From an uncultured Roseburia sp. (GTDB lineage: Bacteria; Bacillota; Clostridia; Lachnospirales; Lachnospiraceae): a DNA stretch of 24,138 bases. Position numbers and translations under genes: made by a program. Below the pieces are notes generated by a model. The model saw only the letters and a list, made by a program, of their open reading frames with translations. It had not been told where the DNA came from and made no database searches. Positions within the stretch are counted from its first letter, which is position 1; each line of letters opens with the position of its first letter. Of the stretch, positions 1 to 8,053 are shown piece after piece. The stretch spans positions 1-24,138 of the forward strand of contig CAKRLC010000033.1 in assembly GCA_934358955.1 (NCBI GenBank). The letters are read 5' to 3'.

Positions 1-1331
1 CCGCTTGCAGAAGCATGGGACAGGGAATGGGTAATACCACTGCCGTCACCAATAATATACAATCCCTCATGACAGGTCATCAGGTTCTGGTCAAGTTCCA
101 CTTCCATATTGTAGAATTTTACCTCTACACCATACAATAATGTGTCATCATTTGCAGTACCCGGTGCGATTTTATCCAGCGCATAGATCATTTCAATGAT
201 GCCATCCAGCAGACGTTTTGGAAGAACAAGGCTTAAGTCACCAGCTGCCGCATTTAACGTTGGAACAGTAAAGGATTCGCTGATTCTTTCTTCTGTACTT
301 CTGCGTCCTCTGATCAGATCGCCAAAACGCTGGACAATTACTCCTCCACCCAGCATATTGCTTAATCTTGCAATACTTTCTCCATATCCGTTGGAATCTT
401 TGAATGGTTCTGAAAAATGCTTTGCAACTAATAAAGCAAAGTTTGTATTGTTTGTCTGTTTTTCAGGATCTTCATAACTATGACCATTAACAGTAACGAT
501 GCCATTTGTATTTTCGTTTACAACTTCACCCTTCGGGTTCATGCAAAACGTCCGCACCAAATCTTCATATTTTGAGGTTCGATACACAATTTTGCTTTCA
601 TATAATTCATCTGTCAGATGGGCAAAAATGCCTGCCGGAAGTTCTACACGGACTCCGATATCAACGCGGTTTGAATTCGTTTTAATATCCAGATCACGGC
701 ATACCTGTTCCATCCATTTACTGCCGCTTCTTCCGGCAGAAATAACACATTCTTTTCCGTCATAATAAGAATCTTTATGATAGATCCGATATCCAGTGTC
801 CAGTTTTTCTACTTTATCAACAAAGCAGTTAAAATGGAAATCCACTTTTTCTTTCAGATGATCATATAAATGTTCCAAAACAATATAGTTAATATCTGTT
901 CCCAGATGGCGAACAGAAGCATCCAATAAATGTAATCCATTTTGCATACATTTTGTCTTCAGATCTGATCCGGCTGTAGAATATAATTTTGTGCCTTCTC
1001 CACCAAAAGCAAGGTTGATCTTATCTACATATTCCATTAATTCTAATGCAGATTTTTTCCCGATATATTCGTACAGCGTTCCGCCAAAATCATTCGTAAT
1101 ATTATATTTACCATCTGAAAATGCACCTGCGCCGCCAAAGCCACTCATGATAGAACAGCTTTTACAATGAATGCAGGCTTTCACCTTATCACCATCAATC
1201 GGGCAATAACGTTTTGCCAGTTCATTTCCCATTTCAAAAACAGCAATTTTTAAATCCGGTCTTTTTTCCAATAATTCATATGCAGTAAAGATTCCTCCCG
1301 GTCCTGCACCTACGATCACAACATCATACAT
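1..1331 (-). CDS. FAD-dependent dehydrogenase (COG2509 type), 3' end cut by window edge
   Basis: This reading frame is open from the ATG at 1331 to the window edge, giving 443 codons with no stop. The N-terminus has a Rossmann FAD-binding motif, VVIVGAGPGG, at residues 4-13. A cysteine cluster follows (C43, C53, C56, C59, around KACIHCKSCS) and then a glycine-rich GFGGAGAFSDG stretch, which together are typical of the NAD(FAD)-utilizing dehydrogenase family COG2509. The last visible residues contain GDGSGITHSLSHASASG, which normally lies near the C-terminus, so probably only a few dozen residues are missing. The start follows an ideal AGGAGG site 7-8 nt upstream. The true substrate of this family is not firmly established. 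Expression appears controlled by a purine riboswitch immediately upstream (1351-1430), which links the enzyme to purine availability. The family call is firm and the reaction unknown. Confidence 0.88.
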   Translation of the reverse strand, partial: MYDVVIVGAGPGGIFTAYELLEKRPDLKIAVFEMGNELAKRYCPIDGDKVKACIHCKSCSIMSGFGGAGAFSDGKYNITNDFGGTLYEYIGKKSALELMEYVDKINLAFGGEGTKLYSTAGSDLKTKCMQNGLHLLDASVRHLGTDINYIVLEHLYDHLKEKVDFHFNCFVDKVEKLDTGYRIYHKDSYYDGKECVISAGRSGSKWMEQVCRDLDIKTNSNRVDIGVRVELPAGIFAHLTDELYESKIVYRTSKYEDLVRTFCMNPKGEVVNENTNGIVTVNGHSYEDPEKQTNNTNFALLVAKHFSEPFKDSNGYGESIARLSNMLGGGVIVQRFGDLIRGRRSTEERISESFTVPTLNAAAGDLSLVLPKRLLDGIIEMIYALDKIAPGTANDDTLLYGVEVKFYNMEVELDQNLMTCHEGLYIIGDGSGITHSLSHASAS

Positions 1332-1350
1332 ATTATTTCCTCCTATACTG

Positions 1351-1382
1351 AAAAAAGTTGGCTACGTAAACGGTAGTCAACC
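1351..1382 (-). terminator. Intrinsic terminator of the riboswitch expression platform
   Basis: On the minus strand, GTTGACTAC (1381-1373) pairs with GTAGCCAAC (1365-1357) around a 7-nt loop, with one A·C mismatch, and is followed by six T (1356-1351). The 5' arm is made of the P3 3' strand, J3/1 and the first P1 3' base of the purine aptamer, so aptamer and terminator cannot form together. It lies 20 nt before the dehydrogenase start codon. Confidence 0.82.
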
Positions 1383-1430
1383 TGTTTGGCGGTTGGTAGA
1401 AACGTCTGCCCATTTTGCAGACTTATACCT
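1372..1430 (-). promoter_or_regulatory. Purine riboswitch aptamer, guanine-type (C74)
   Basis: Read on the minus strand, the sequence follows the purine aptamer in order. P1 is GGUA (pairing with UACC) and J1/2 is UAUAA. P2 is GUCUGC/GCAGAC with an L2 loop ending UGG. J2/3 is the diagnostic GUUUCUACC. P3 is CAACC/GGUUG with an L3 loop containing the CC that would kiss the GG of L2. J3/1 is GACUA. The residues equivalent to U22, U47, U51 and C74 of the xpt riboswitch are present, and C74 predicts guanine or hypoxanthine rather than adenine. P1 is only about 4 bp because the predicted transcription start is at 1430-1429. Adjacent to the terminator at 1351-1382, it controls the FAD dehydrogenase. 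Confidence 0.85.
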
Positions 1431-1435
1431 ATATT

Positions 1436-1464
1436 ATTATATCTAAAACCTCCTTCTGTTGCAA
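1436..1464 (-). promoter_or_regulatory. Sigma-A promoter of the riboswitch/dehydrogenase transcript
   Basis: On the minus strand TTGCAA (1464-1459) is followed after 17 nt by a perfect TATAAT (1441-1436). The expected start at 1430-1429 coincides with the 5' strand of aptamer P1, so the transcript would have essentially no leader before the riboswitch. Confidence 0.75.
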
Positions 1465-1504
1465 GAATATTGTCTTCATTTCTTTCTCGCTGACAGAGTG
1501 CTAC

Positions 1505-1533
1505 TTGACATCTGCATGGCACTGCAATACAGT
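1505..1533 (+). promoter_or_regulatory. Putative promoter of the 4Fe-4S membrane protein
   Basis: A perfect TTGACA (1505-1510) is followed after 17 nt by TACAGT (1528-1533), about 55 nt upstream of the start codon at 1590. It is divergent from the riboswitch promoter, with about 40 bp between the two -35 boxes. Confidence 0.6.
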
Positions 1534-1589
1534 AAAAATATCAGAACAGGATATTGAAAACACAGGCATGATCATGGAGGAACTGACAG

Positions 1590-2417
1590 ATGAAAACAAA
1601 ACAGAAATGGCTGGCACCTTTGGGGATGTGGATCATATTTGAAATCGTTGCTTTCACACTCTGGCTTACAAAAGACAACTTATTTTATCTTTTGAATTTC
1701 AGCTATATCGGGACATCGATCGCACTCGGACTTTTGCTTTTTCAGCTTAACTACAAGCACGCCCGCAGGATCGTTCAACTGCTGGTCGGCTTATACATGC
1801 TGATTTATCTTGGGCTTATCTGCCAGGAAAATATGCAGATCGAGGGCTTTTGGTATTATCTTTTTACGGGAGTTTTTGAAGCAGCAACGATCCACTACGT
1901 GGTTGCAAAGATATTCGGACCGCTTTTATTTGGAAGAGGCTGGTGCGGATACGCCTGTTGGACAGCCATGGTACTTGATTTCCTTCCATATAAAAATCCA
2001 CAGGCGCCAAGAAAGAAGATTGGATTTATCCGGTATATCACATTTGTATGCTCGTTTCTTTTTGTGGCAGCCCTGTTTCTGGCTCACGTAGAAAATATTG
2101 AAAAAATCATGTTCGTAGCTTTTATTATAGGAAATCTTCTGTATTATGCAGTCGGCATCCTTCTGGCGTTTGCTTTCAAGGATAACAGGGCTTTCTGTAA
2201 ATATATCTGCCCTGTTACCGTCTTTTTAAAGCCTATGAGCTACTTTTCCATGATCCGTGTCAAATGTGACAAAGAGAAATGTGTTTCCTGCGGTAAATGC
2301 AAAAAGGTCTGCCCGATGAATGTCGATATGACGGATAATTCAAGAAAGCGTGAAAATGGAACAGAGTGCATTTTATGTATGGAGTGCGTCAAAGCCTGTC
2401 CTAAAAAAGCTCTCTGA
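1590..2417 (+). CDS. Polytopic membrane protein with C-terminal double [4Fe-4S] ferredoxin domain
   Basis: The protein has 275 residues. Several hydrophobic segments occupy residues 10-110 and 145-195. A GRGWCGYAC motif (115-123) and a CKYICP motif (203-208) match the cysteine pairs of the NapH/NosR/YccM-type 4Fe-4S membrane proteins. The C-terminus carries two CxxCxxCxxxC clusters, C231/C234/C237/C241 and C260/C263/C266/C270, each expected to hold a [4Fe-4S] cluster on the cytoplasmic side. It probably passes electrons between a membrane donor and a soluble partner, but no partner is visible here. The ATG at 1590 is preceded by GGAGG at good distance. A longer overlapping frame starting at 1415 was not used because it has no family resemblance. 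The divergent FAD dehydrogenase could be functionally linked, which is inference only. Confidence 0.85.
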   Translation: MKTKQKWLAPLGMWIIFEIVAFTLWLTKDNLFYLLNFSYIGTSIALGLLLFQLNYKHARRIVQLLVGLYMLIYLGLICQENMQIEGFWYYLFTGVFEAATIHYVVAKIFGPLLFGRGWCGYACWTAMVLDFLPYKNPQAPRKKIGFIRYITFVCSFLFVAALFLAHVENIEKIMFVAFIIGNLLYYAVGILLAFAFKDNRAFCKYICPVTVFLKPMSYFSMIRVKCDKEKCVSCGKCKKVCPMNVDMTDNSRKRENGTECILCMECVKACPKKAL

Positions 2418-2429
2418 CACCCGAATCAG

Positions 2430-3488
2430 TTAATTGCCTGCTGTCTTTCTACCTGTCATTTGGGACATAACCCAATAAAATACGATACAAAACAGTAGTG
2501 CAAAAACAACTCCAAACACATTCTGTACGATTCGAAGACCTACCGCACCTTTTAATCCGTAGGCTTCCGTTGCAATCGCAAGCGCTCCGAATGTATTAAA
2601 GACTGCCTGCCATCCGTATTTTACGGAAAAACCGACTCCGATTCCACCAAGGATTCCGATATAGGCATATATGGATGGCGGCAGCAGGTAATAAAGTGCA
2701 ATAAAGCATACCACACCTGCAACATTACCGATGATCCGGTAGCGTACTCTATAACGCATATCTTCCATAAATGGCAAAATAGCTGACATCGCCGCGATTC
2801 CTGCCCACATAGCACGCGGCATATGGCACAGTTCTGCGATAAAAAGAACGACCGGCACACAAAAGATCTGACACAGCTGCCATTTACTTCTTGAAGAAGT
2901 GATATCAAATTCCCGTATTACGTCTTTCATTTCTCTTTTATAAACTCTGCTTTTATGATTTCTGTAAAATACAAGACAGGTAAGCACGGCGCCAACCGCC
3001 ATTCCTGCCAGTCTCATCTGATAACTTTTCCCAGACACATCATAACCATATAAAAGTAAATATCCTAAAACCAGGGTAGACTGGTTAAACATAAATGGAT
3101 TATGGCATCCAAAAATAATTAACACTGCGATTGCCGTTATGTTAAGAATCAGTCCTAATACCAAAGGCAGCTGCTGTGACAAATGTGGGAAAACAGCCAT
3201 AATTGCAAAAAACAATGCGATCAGCCGCGTCGAATGTCTGGTGTGAACACCCAGATCAGCATTTCGAAATACCATAAGGCATAACAAAACGACAACACCC
3301 ACAATACTGTTTTCATTTCCGAACAAAATACTGAAAAGGGTAACGAATCCAAAGCAAAATGCCATTGTGATCGCAATCTTTACAAGGTATACCATTGTAT
3401 GATACCATTTTTCCTTTCGTGTTTTGCTGTTTTTAAGCATCGCTTTTGAGCCTGCCTGATTTAATTGTAATTCCTGATAAAATGTCAT
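2430..3488 (-). CDS. FUSC-family (aromatic acid exporter-like) integral membrane protein
   Basis: This 352-residue protein has two blocks of hydrophobic helices, about residues 30-185 and 205-345, separated by a short basic cytoplasmic stretch (YRNHKSRVYKREMKDVIREF). This is the duplicated layout of FUSC-like membrane proteins, and the second half contains the typical RVRYRIIGNVAGVV segment. Such proteins are thought to export aromatic or other small organic acids, but no substrate can be assigned here. The gene converges on the 4Fe-4S protein with only 12 bp between the two stop codons. Its start at 3488 has a GAGG-like ribosome site about 10 nt upstream. The family call is fairly secure; the function is not. 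Confidence 0.75.
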   Translation of the reverse strand: MTFYQELQLNQAGSKAMLKNSKTRKEKWYHTMVYLVKIAITMAFCFGFVTLFSILFGNENSIVGVVVLLCLMVFRNADLGVHTRHSTRLIALFFAIMAVFPHLSQQLPLVLGLILNITAIAVLIIFGCHNPFMFNQSTLVLGYLLLYGYDVSGKSYQMRLAGMAVGAVLTCLVFYRNHKSRVYKREMKDVIREFDITSSRSKWQLCQIFCVPVVLFIAELCHMPRAMWAGIAAMSAILPFMEDMRYRVRYRIIGNVAGVVCFIALYYLLPPSIYAYIGILGGIGVGFSVKYGWQAVFNTFGALAIATEAYGLKGAVGLRIVQNVFGVVFALLFCIVFYWVMSQMTGRKTAGN

Positions 3489-3538
3489 TCTTTACTTTTC
3501 CTCGCTTTCTTTATTATTTTCCAGTTGTATTTTTTATG

Positions 3539-3566
3539 ATCCTAAAATCCCTTCATGTTTTGTCAA
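3539..3566 (-). promoter_or_regulatory. Putative promoter of the FUSC-like gene
   Basis: On the minus strand a perfect TTGACA (3566-3561) is followed after 16 nt by TAGGAT (3544-3539), about 50 nt before the start codon at 3488. The surrounding 3489-3670 is otherwise T-rich on the plus strand with no gene in it. Confidence 0.45.
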
Positions 3567-3671
3567 TAATCGCTTTTTCTTTTTCTTCTTTATATAATCA
3601 CCTATTACAGTCATGCAGAACATCATACACCCAAACCGGTACGAATTCAATATTTTTATATTTTTATCCTC

Positions 3672-3700
3672 TTGACACATGTCCGAAACCGTACTATAGT
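3672..3700 (+). promoter_or_regulatory. Promoter of the MATE-MarR operon
   Basis: TTGACA (3672-3677), a 17-nt spacer and TATAGT (3695-3700) form a near-consensus sigma-A promoter. The start would be near 3707, leaving a leader of about 105 nt before the MATE start codon at 3812. The spacer and -10 region lie inside the palindrome at 3680-3720. Confidence 0.75.
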
Positions 3701-3720
3701 AACAAGTACGATTTCGGACA
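3680..3720. promoter_or_regulatory. Large palindromic operator, likely bound by the adjacent MarR regulator
   Basis: TGTCCGAAACCGTAC (3680-3694) and GTACGATTTCGGACA (3706-3720) are inverted repeats matching at 14 of 15 positions, separated by 11 nt that include the -10 box. Placement over the spacer, -10 and start site would let a bound dimer block RNA polymerase. The inner GTAC repeats around TATAGT resemble the short palindromes MarR dimers use, so the site could hold one or two dimers. The regulator encoded by the second gene of the operon is the obvious candidate, giving autoregulation; this is inferred from position. Confidence 0.7.
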
Positions 3721-3811
3721 TTTTTTATTAAAAAACAATAGCGAAACAACCTATTTTTATAGAAAACATGAAATCACTTCTATATTTTTCATTTTAACAG
3801 GGAGTTCTACT

Positions 3812-5152
3812 ATGACTATTTCATTATCCGAGCACTTTACCTACGGAAAGCTGCTCAAATTTACTTTTCCTTCCATGATTATGATGATCTTAACCTCCAT
3901 CTACGGTGTCGTGGACGGTGTATTTATTTCAAACTTTATCGGGGCAGAGCCTTTCGCTGCCGTCAATATCGTCATGCCGTTCCTCATCATCTTCGGTGCA
4001 GTTGGCTTTATGCTTGGAACCGGAGGCAGTGCACTTGTTGCTTACACACTCGGTACCGGAAACCACAAAAAAGCAAATGAGATCTTCTCTCTTTTAATCT
4101 ATGTACTGATCGGAATCGGTCTGGTATTTACAGTTCTCGGAGAACTCTTTCTTGCGCCGATTTCCGGCATCCTCGGAGCTGATGCTGCCATGCTTCCATA
4201 CTGCATCCAGTACGGACGTGTCATTCTGATCGCCCTTGTGCCTTTTATGCTGCAGAATGTTTTCCAGAGTCTTCTCGTTACGGCAGAGCGCCCACAGCTT
4301 GGACTTTATATTACGATTATTTCCGGTGTGACAAATATGATACTCGATGCGCTTTTTGTCGCTGTGTGGAGGCTGGGTGTGCCAGGAGCTGCCGCGGCAA
4401 CTGCACTCAGCCAGTCTATCGGTGGTATCGTCCCTCTGATTTATTTTCTTCTGCCAAACAAAAGCAGACTGCGCCTCGGTAAAACGCACTTTGATATGAG
4501 TTCCATCGTAAAAGCCTGCTCCAACGGTGCTTCTGAATTTATGACCAACATTTCCATGTCCATCGTCAACATGCTTTACAACTGGCAGTTAATGCGTCTG
4601 CTCGGCACAAATGGTGTTGCCGCATACGGCGTTATCATGTATGTGACATTCATTTTTGCCGCTATTTTCATCGGTTATTCCATGGGAAGCGCTCCGATCA
4701 CAGGTTACCACTATGGCGCTGGAAATAAAGAGGAATTAAAGAGCCTGCTGCGCAAAAGCTTACGGATCATTATCATTATGGGAATCATTCTCACTGCCCT
4801 TGCAGAGCTTCTGGCAAGACCATTGTCTATGATTTTTGTCAGTTATGATACCAAACTTTTAGATATGACCATCTATGCATTTATGGTTTATTCCCTGTCC
4901 TTCCTCGTAAGCGGTATTAATATGTACACCTCCTCATTTTTTACTGCATTAAACGATGGCTTTACTTCTGCATTTATTTCCTTCTGCCGGACACTGGTAT
5001 TCCAGATTATTTCCGTTATTTTGCTTCCGGTTCTTTTCGGTGCAAGCGGAATCTGGTATGCTGTACTTGTAGCCGAACTTCTTTCGCTGATCGTTTCTGT
5101 TTTCTTTTTACTGAAAAACCGGAAAAAATATGGCTATGGAAAGGATGCTTAG
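3812..5152 (+). CDS. MATE-family multidrug/cation efflux pump (first of two)
   Basis: The protein has 446 residues with about twelve hydrophobic helices arranged as two homologous six-helix halves, the length and layout of MATE transporters. Typical segments are YGVVDGVFISNFIGAEPFAA near the N-terminus and a second half starting around residue 230. MATE pumps exchange Na+ or H+ for drugs or other organic compounds; the substrate is not predictable. The ATG at 3812 is chosen because it gives a standard MATE start (MTISLSEHFTYGKLLKFTFP) and follows GGGAG. The frame stays open upstream to 3446, but that extension crosses the promoter and operator. It forms an operon with the MarR gene 3 bp downstream. 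Confidence 0.9.
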   Translation: MTISLSEHFTYGKLLKFTFPSMIMMILTSIYGVVDGVFISNFIGAEPFAAVNIVMPFLIIFGAVGFMLGTGGSALVAYTLGTGNHKKANEIFSLLIYVLIGIGLVFTVLGELFLAPISGILGADAAMLPYCIQYGRVILIALVPFMLQNVFQSLLVTAERPQLGLYITIISGVTNMILDALFVAVWRLGVPGAAAATALSQSIGGIVPLIYFLLPNKSRLRLGKTHFDMSSIVKACSNGASEFMTNISMSIVNMLYNWQLMRLLGTNGVAAYGVIMYVTFIFAAIFIGYSMGSAPITGYHYGAGNKEELKSLLRKSLRIIIIMGIILTALAELLARPLSMIFVSYDTKLLDMTIYAFMVYSLSFLVSGINMYTSSFFTALNDGFTSAFISFCRTLVFQIISVILLPVLFGASGIWYAVLVAELLSLIVSVFFLLKNRKKYGYGKDA

Positions 5153-5155
5153 ACA

Positions 5156-5581
5156 ATGGGATCTGTTTTTAAAGAGTTTAACAATATAATCGGAATGATC
5201 AACAGTGCTTACCATGAGGCAGCACTGAAGATGAATATTACAGACAGTATGCTTGATATTTTATATGTTTTTGACAATCACAATGGGAGCTGCTATCAGA
5301 GTGCCCTTTACAAGGAATCCGGACAGACCAAGTCCACGATCAACTCTGCCGTGAAAAAGATGGAAAAGGAAGGCTATCTCACCATTTCTGCCGGCCCTGG
5401 GAAAAATACCTATGTCGCACTCACGGAAAAAGGACAGACTCTGATGCGTCAGACAGTCTGCCATATGATACAATTCGAAAATGAAATTTATGAGAGCTGG
5501 TCGCCCGAGGATCAGGAGACCTTTATCCGGCTCAACAAAGATTTTGCAGAGAAGATCTCTGTGAAAGTGAAATCACTGTAA
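5156..5581 (+). CDS. MarR-family transcriptional regulator
   Basis: This 141-residue winged-helix protein has an N-terminal dimerisation helix, a helix-turn-helix in SALYKESGQTKSTINSAVKK (about residues 47-66) and a wing ending in ALTEKGQTL, as in MarR regulators. It begins 3 bp after the MATE stop codon, so the two genes are co-transcribed and probably translationally coupled. The usual logic is repression of its own operon through the palindrome at 3680-3720, relieved when a ligand (often a substrate of the pump) binds. The ligand is unknown. No convincing terminator was seen between it and the convergent AraC gene. Confidence 0.88.
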   Translation: MGSVFKEFNNIIGMINSAYHEAALKMNITDSMLDILYVFDNHNGSCYQSALYKESGQTKSTINSAVKKMEKEGYLTISAGPGKNTYVALTEKGQTLMRQTVCHMIQFENEIYESWSPEDQETFIRLNKDFAEKISVKVKSL

Positions 5582-5651
5582 CAGAAAAGTCAATATCTGT
5601 ATCATACCTGTCAATGACTGCATCGCATTCTTACTTCTCATCGTATATAAT

Positions 5652-6572
5652 TCAGACAGTTTCAATTTTTCCACTTACTTTATTGAAACGATTATATTCT
5701 CCGGGATTATACCCGAATTGCTTACGAAAAGCACTGGCGAAACGACTCGCATTACTGAACCCATTCATTTCTGCGATCTGCGTCATGCTATACTGTCCAC
5801 TCTGCACAAGAGGAAGGCTCTGATTCAACCGGTATTCCCCCAAATAACCGGTGATCGTTTTCCCTGTCATCTTTTTAAAAAGACGACAACAGCCTTCTCT
5901 GGACAAATGAATCTGCTCAGCCATTTGAAGCAGGGAAATTCCGGAGTCATAATGTTCGTGGATATAGCCAAGCATCTGCTCAAGACGTTCCAGTTCCAGC
6001 TGATTTGAAGCGACAAATTCCGGAACCGCTCTTTTGCTCTCTTCCAAAATCTTGGCAAATATTTCACATAAAATACCCTTTATTCTTAATTCGAAGCAAA
6101 AGGGTTTCTGGTCAAAGAGCTGTTCCACCTGATTTAACAAGTCAATCATCTCTTTTTCATATTTTTTTTCTTTTTTTAACAGGATACATGGAACAGCGGC
6201 GTTTTCCAGAAATGGTCTGAAACAGTTCTTCTCTATATCACAGCCAAATTCTCCATATAAGAGATCCGGCCTTACAATAACCGAACTGTATCGTACCCGT
6301 TTGTTATTCGGTGAATGACAGCTATGTGGTGCATTCCGGTTCAGAAGGATGGCTTCTCCCGGTCTGATGCAATAACTTTTCTGATAGACCTGATAGATAA
6401 GCTCTCCATCCTTTGGAAGTCCGAACTCTAAATCATTATGCCAGTGGATTGGAACATTTCTTCCTTCAAAAGCCCACAGATCATCATGGTTTACCGTCAT
6501 AGGAAATCCATCTGTCCCATGCTGGATCAGTTCGCGATTCGTATCATCTTTCAGAATTTTCTTCAAAGCCAT
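5652..6572 (-). CDS. AraC-family transcriptional regulator with N-terminal cupin domain
   Basis: The protein has 306 residues. The first half contains a cupin-like ligand-sensing domain (VPIHWHNDLEFGL, then GEAILLNRNAPHS). The C-terminal about 100 residues carry the double helix-turn-helix, with ISLLQMAEQIHLSREGCCRL as the first and MTQIAEMNGFSNASRFASAF as the second, followed by the conserved FGYNPGEYN. The start at 6572 (MALKKILKDD) is preferred over an upstream one at 6644 because GGGGG lies 7 nt before it. It is divergent from the second MATE pump, so that pump is a likely target. The inducer is unknown. Confidence 0.9.
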   Translation of the reverse strand: MALKKILKDDTNRELIQHGTDGFPMTVNHDDLWAFEGRNVPIHWHNDLEFGLPKDGELIYQVYQKSYCIRPGEAILLNRNAPHSCHSPNNKRVRYSSVIVRPDLLYGEFGCDIEKNCFRPFLENAAVPCILLKKEKKYEKEMIDLLNQVEQLFDQKPFCFELRIKGILCEIFAKILEESKRAVPEFVASNQLELERLEQMLGYIHEHYDSGISLLQMAEQIHLSREGCCRLFKKMTGKTITGYLGEYRLNQSLPLVQSGQYSMTQIAEMNGFSNASRFASAFRKQFGYNPGEYNRFNKVSGKIETV

Positions 6573-6600
6573 ACTGTATTCCCCCTTTCTTAAATTTATA

Positions 6601-6617
6601 AATGATACAACATCATT
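6601..6617. promoter_or_regulatory. Short inverted repeat in the AraC-MATE intergenic region
   Basis: AATGAT (6601-6606) and ATCATT (6612-6617) form a perfect 6-bp inverted repeat around ACAAC, in the 131-bp region between the divergent araC-type gene and the second MATE gene. It may be an operator or just a small hairpin in the araC leader. No strong promoter could be assigned in this gap. Confidence 0.25.
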
Positions 6618-6703
6618 CCTACCTATTTTGTACAATAAGTTCACTATAACATCAAGTGTTATTTCTGTTTTATATTTTTTAGATAAATACTTTGGAGGTT
6701 CTT

Positions 6704-8041
6704 ATGTCAGGAGAAAAAGAAGCTGATCTGACAACCGGCAGCCCATTCTGGTCTTTATTCCGGTTCGCGATCCCTGTAATTCTCGGAAATCTTTTTCAGT
6801 TATTCTATACTTTAGCAGATTCTGTTATTGTTGGAAAGACATTAGGTGCAAACGCACTTGCAGCCGTTGGTGCTACCAGCACGATTATTTATTTTGTTTT
6901 TTGCTTTATTAACGGTTTCACCGGCGGATTCGGGATCTGTCTTGGTCAGCGCTTTGGCGCAAAAGATGATACCGGTATGCGGAAAAGTATTGCTGCATCC
7001 ACCGTCTTAAGCATTATATTTACGGTCCTGCTGACAGCTGTCTGCTGTCTGTTTGCTGATCATTTTCTGCAGCTGATGAAGGTTCCGGATGAAATATTTA
7101 CAGATGCTTACCGTTATATGTTTATCGTACTTCTTGGAACAGGTGCAACTGTTTTTTATAATCTGGTTTCCAATATGCTCCGCGCACTTGGCGATAGCCA
7201 GACACCACTTTATTTCCTCGTATTTTCTTCTATTTTGAATATTTTTCTGGATCTTCTTTTTATCATTCCGGGGAAAATGGGTGTTGCCGGTGCCGCATGG
7301 GCAACCATCCTTGCGCAGTTTTTATCCGCTCTGCTCAGCCTCATTGTAGGACTAAAAAAATACTCTGTCATGCATTTACATAAGTCTGATTTTTCTGATC
7401 TTACACCGGCAATCCTTTTTCATTTTAAAATCGGATTTACCATGGGATTTCAAATGTCCGTTATGTGCATCGGACAGCTCGCCATGCAGGCAGTTGTCAA
7501 TTCTATGGGAACATCTGCTGTTGCCGGATATACTGCTGCTTCCAAGGCAGACCAGTTATCTGTCTTAGTCAACAATGCCATGATGACTGCGATCTCAAAT
7601 TATGTAGCACAGAATTTTGGTGCAAAAAAGAAAGACCGTATCCGCCTTGGCGTACGCGCCTGCCTGGTTCAGATACAGTCCTTAAATCTCATTATGTGCA
7701 TTGGTATTTTGTTACTCCGCCATCCGATCGTACAGCTGTTTCTTTCTGCACCTTCAGAAGAAATTTATCACTATTCTGATGCCTACTTAACAGTTGTAGC
7801 ACCTTTTTATTTTCTTCTTGGATTTTTAGCAGTTTACCGCTCCACCATTCAGAGTATGCAAAATACCAGAGCTCCATTTGCAGCCTGCATGATCGAGCTT
7901 GTTATGCGTATTGCAGCCACAGCCGGTCTCTCCGGATTTCTCGGTTACCTCTCCGTCTGCATCGCAAGCCCGCTTGCCTGGTTTGGTGCCTGCGCCCTGT
8001 TAGTTCCATGCTATTACCGCATGATGAAGCAGTTTACATAA
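6704..8041 (+). CDS. MATE-family efflux pump (second)
   Basis: This 445-residue protein has twelve predicted helices and clear MATE landmarks: SPFWSLFRFAIPVILGNLFQ at the N-terminus, LGANALAAVGAT, and the second-half SAVAGYTAASKADQL followed by NAMMTAISNYVAQNFGA. It resembles the NorM/DinF-type MATE proteins common in Firmicutes more than it does the first MATE pump here. The ATG at 6704 follows GGAGG by 5 nt; the frame opens slightly earlier with a TTG at 6692 that lacks this spacing. It is divergent from the AraC regulator and converges on the EamA gene with 12 bp between stop codons. Confidence 0.9.
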   Translation: MSGEKEADLTTGSPFWSLFRFAIPVILGNLFQLFYTLADSVIVGKTLGANALAAVGATSTIIYFVFCFINGFTGGFGICLGQRFGAKDDTGMRKSIAASTVLSIIFTVLLTAVCCLFADHFLQLMKVPDEIFTDAYRYMFIVLLGTGATVFYNLVSNMLRALGDSQTPLYFLVFSSILNIFLDLLFIIPGKMGVAGAAWATILAQFLSALLSLIVGLKKYSVMHLHKSDFSDLTPAILFHFKIGFTMGFQMSVMCIGQLAMQAVVNSMGTSAVAGYTAASKADQLSVLVNNAMMTAISNYVAQNFGAKKKDRIRLGVRACLVQIQSLNLIMCIGILLLRHPIVQLFLSAPSEEIYHYSDAYLTVVAPFYFLLGFLAVYRSTIQSMQNTRAPFAACMIELVMRIAATAGLSGFLGYLSVCIASPLAWFGACALLVPCYYRMMKQFT

Positions 8042-8053
8042 TGTTCCGAGATT

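Noticed and set aside
1372..1430. Adenine riboswitch
   Set aside because: The residue equivalent to position 74 is C (GACUA), not U, which specifies guanine/hypoxanthine, although the ON-type terminator layout resembles adenine switches.
1415..1642. 75-codon open frame ahead of the 4Fe-4S gene
   Set aside because: It crosses the riboswitch region and divergent promoters, has no family-like features, and overlaps the better supported start at 1590 in another frame.
3680..3726. Palindrome plus T-run as a terminator on the plus strand
   Set aside because: The upstream gene runs on the minus strand, so no plus-strand transcript reaches it, and the left arm lies upstream of the predicted start. 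An operator explains it better.
3446..3811. N-terminal extension of the first MATE pump by 122 codons
   Set aside because: The extension runs through the FUSC start, both promoters and the operator; the ATG at 3812 gives a standard MATE N-terminus and has a ribosome site.
4094..4489. 131-codon open frame opposite the first MATE gene
   Set aside because: Lies wholly within the MATE coding sequence, with no ribosome site or protein features.
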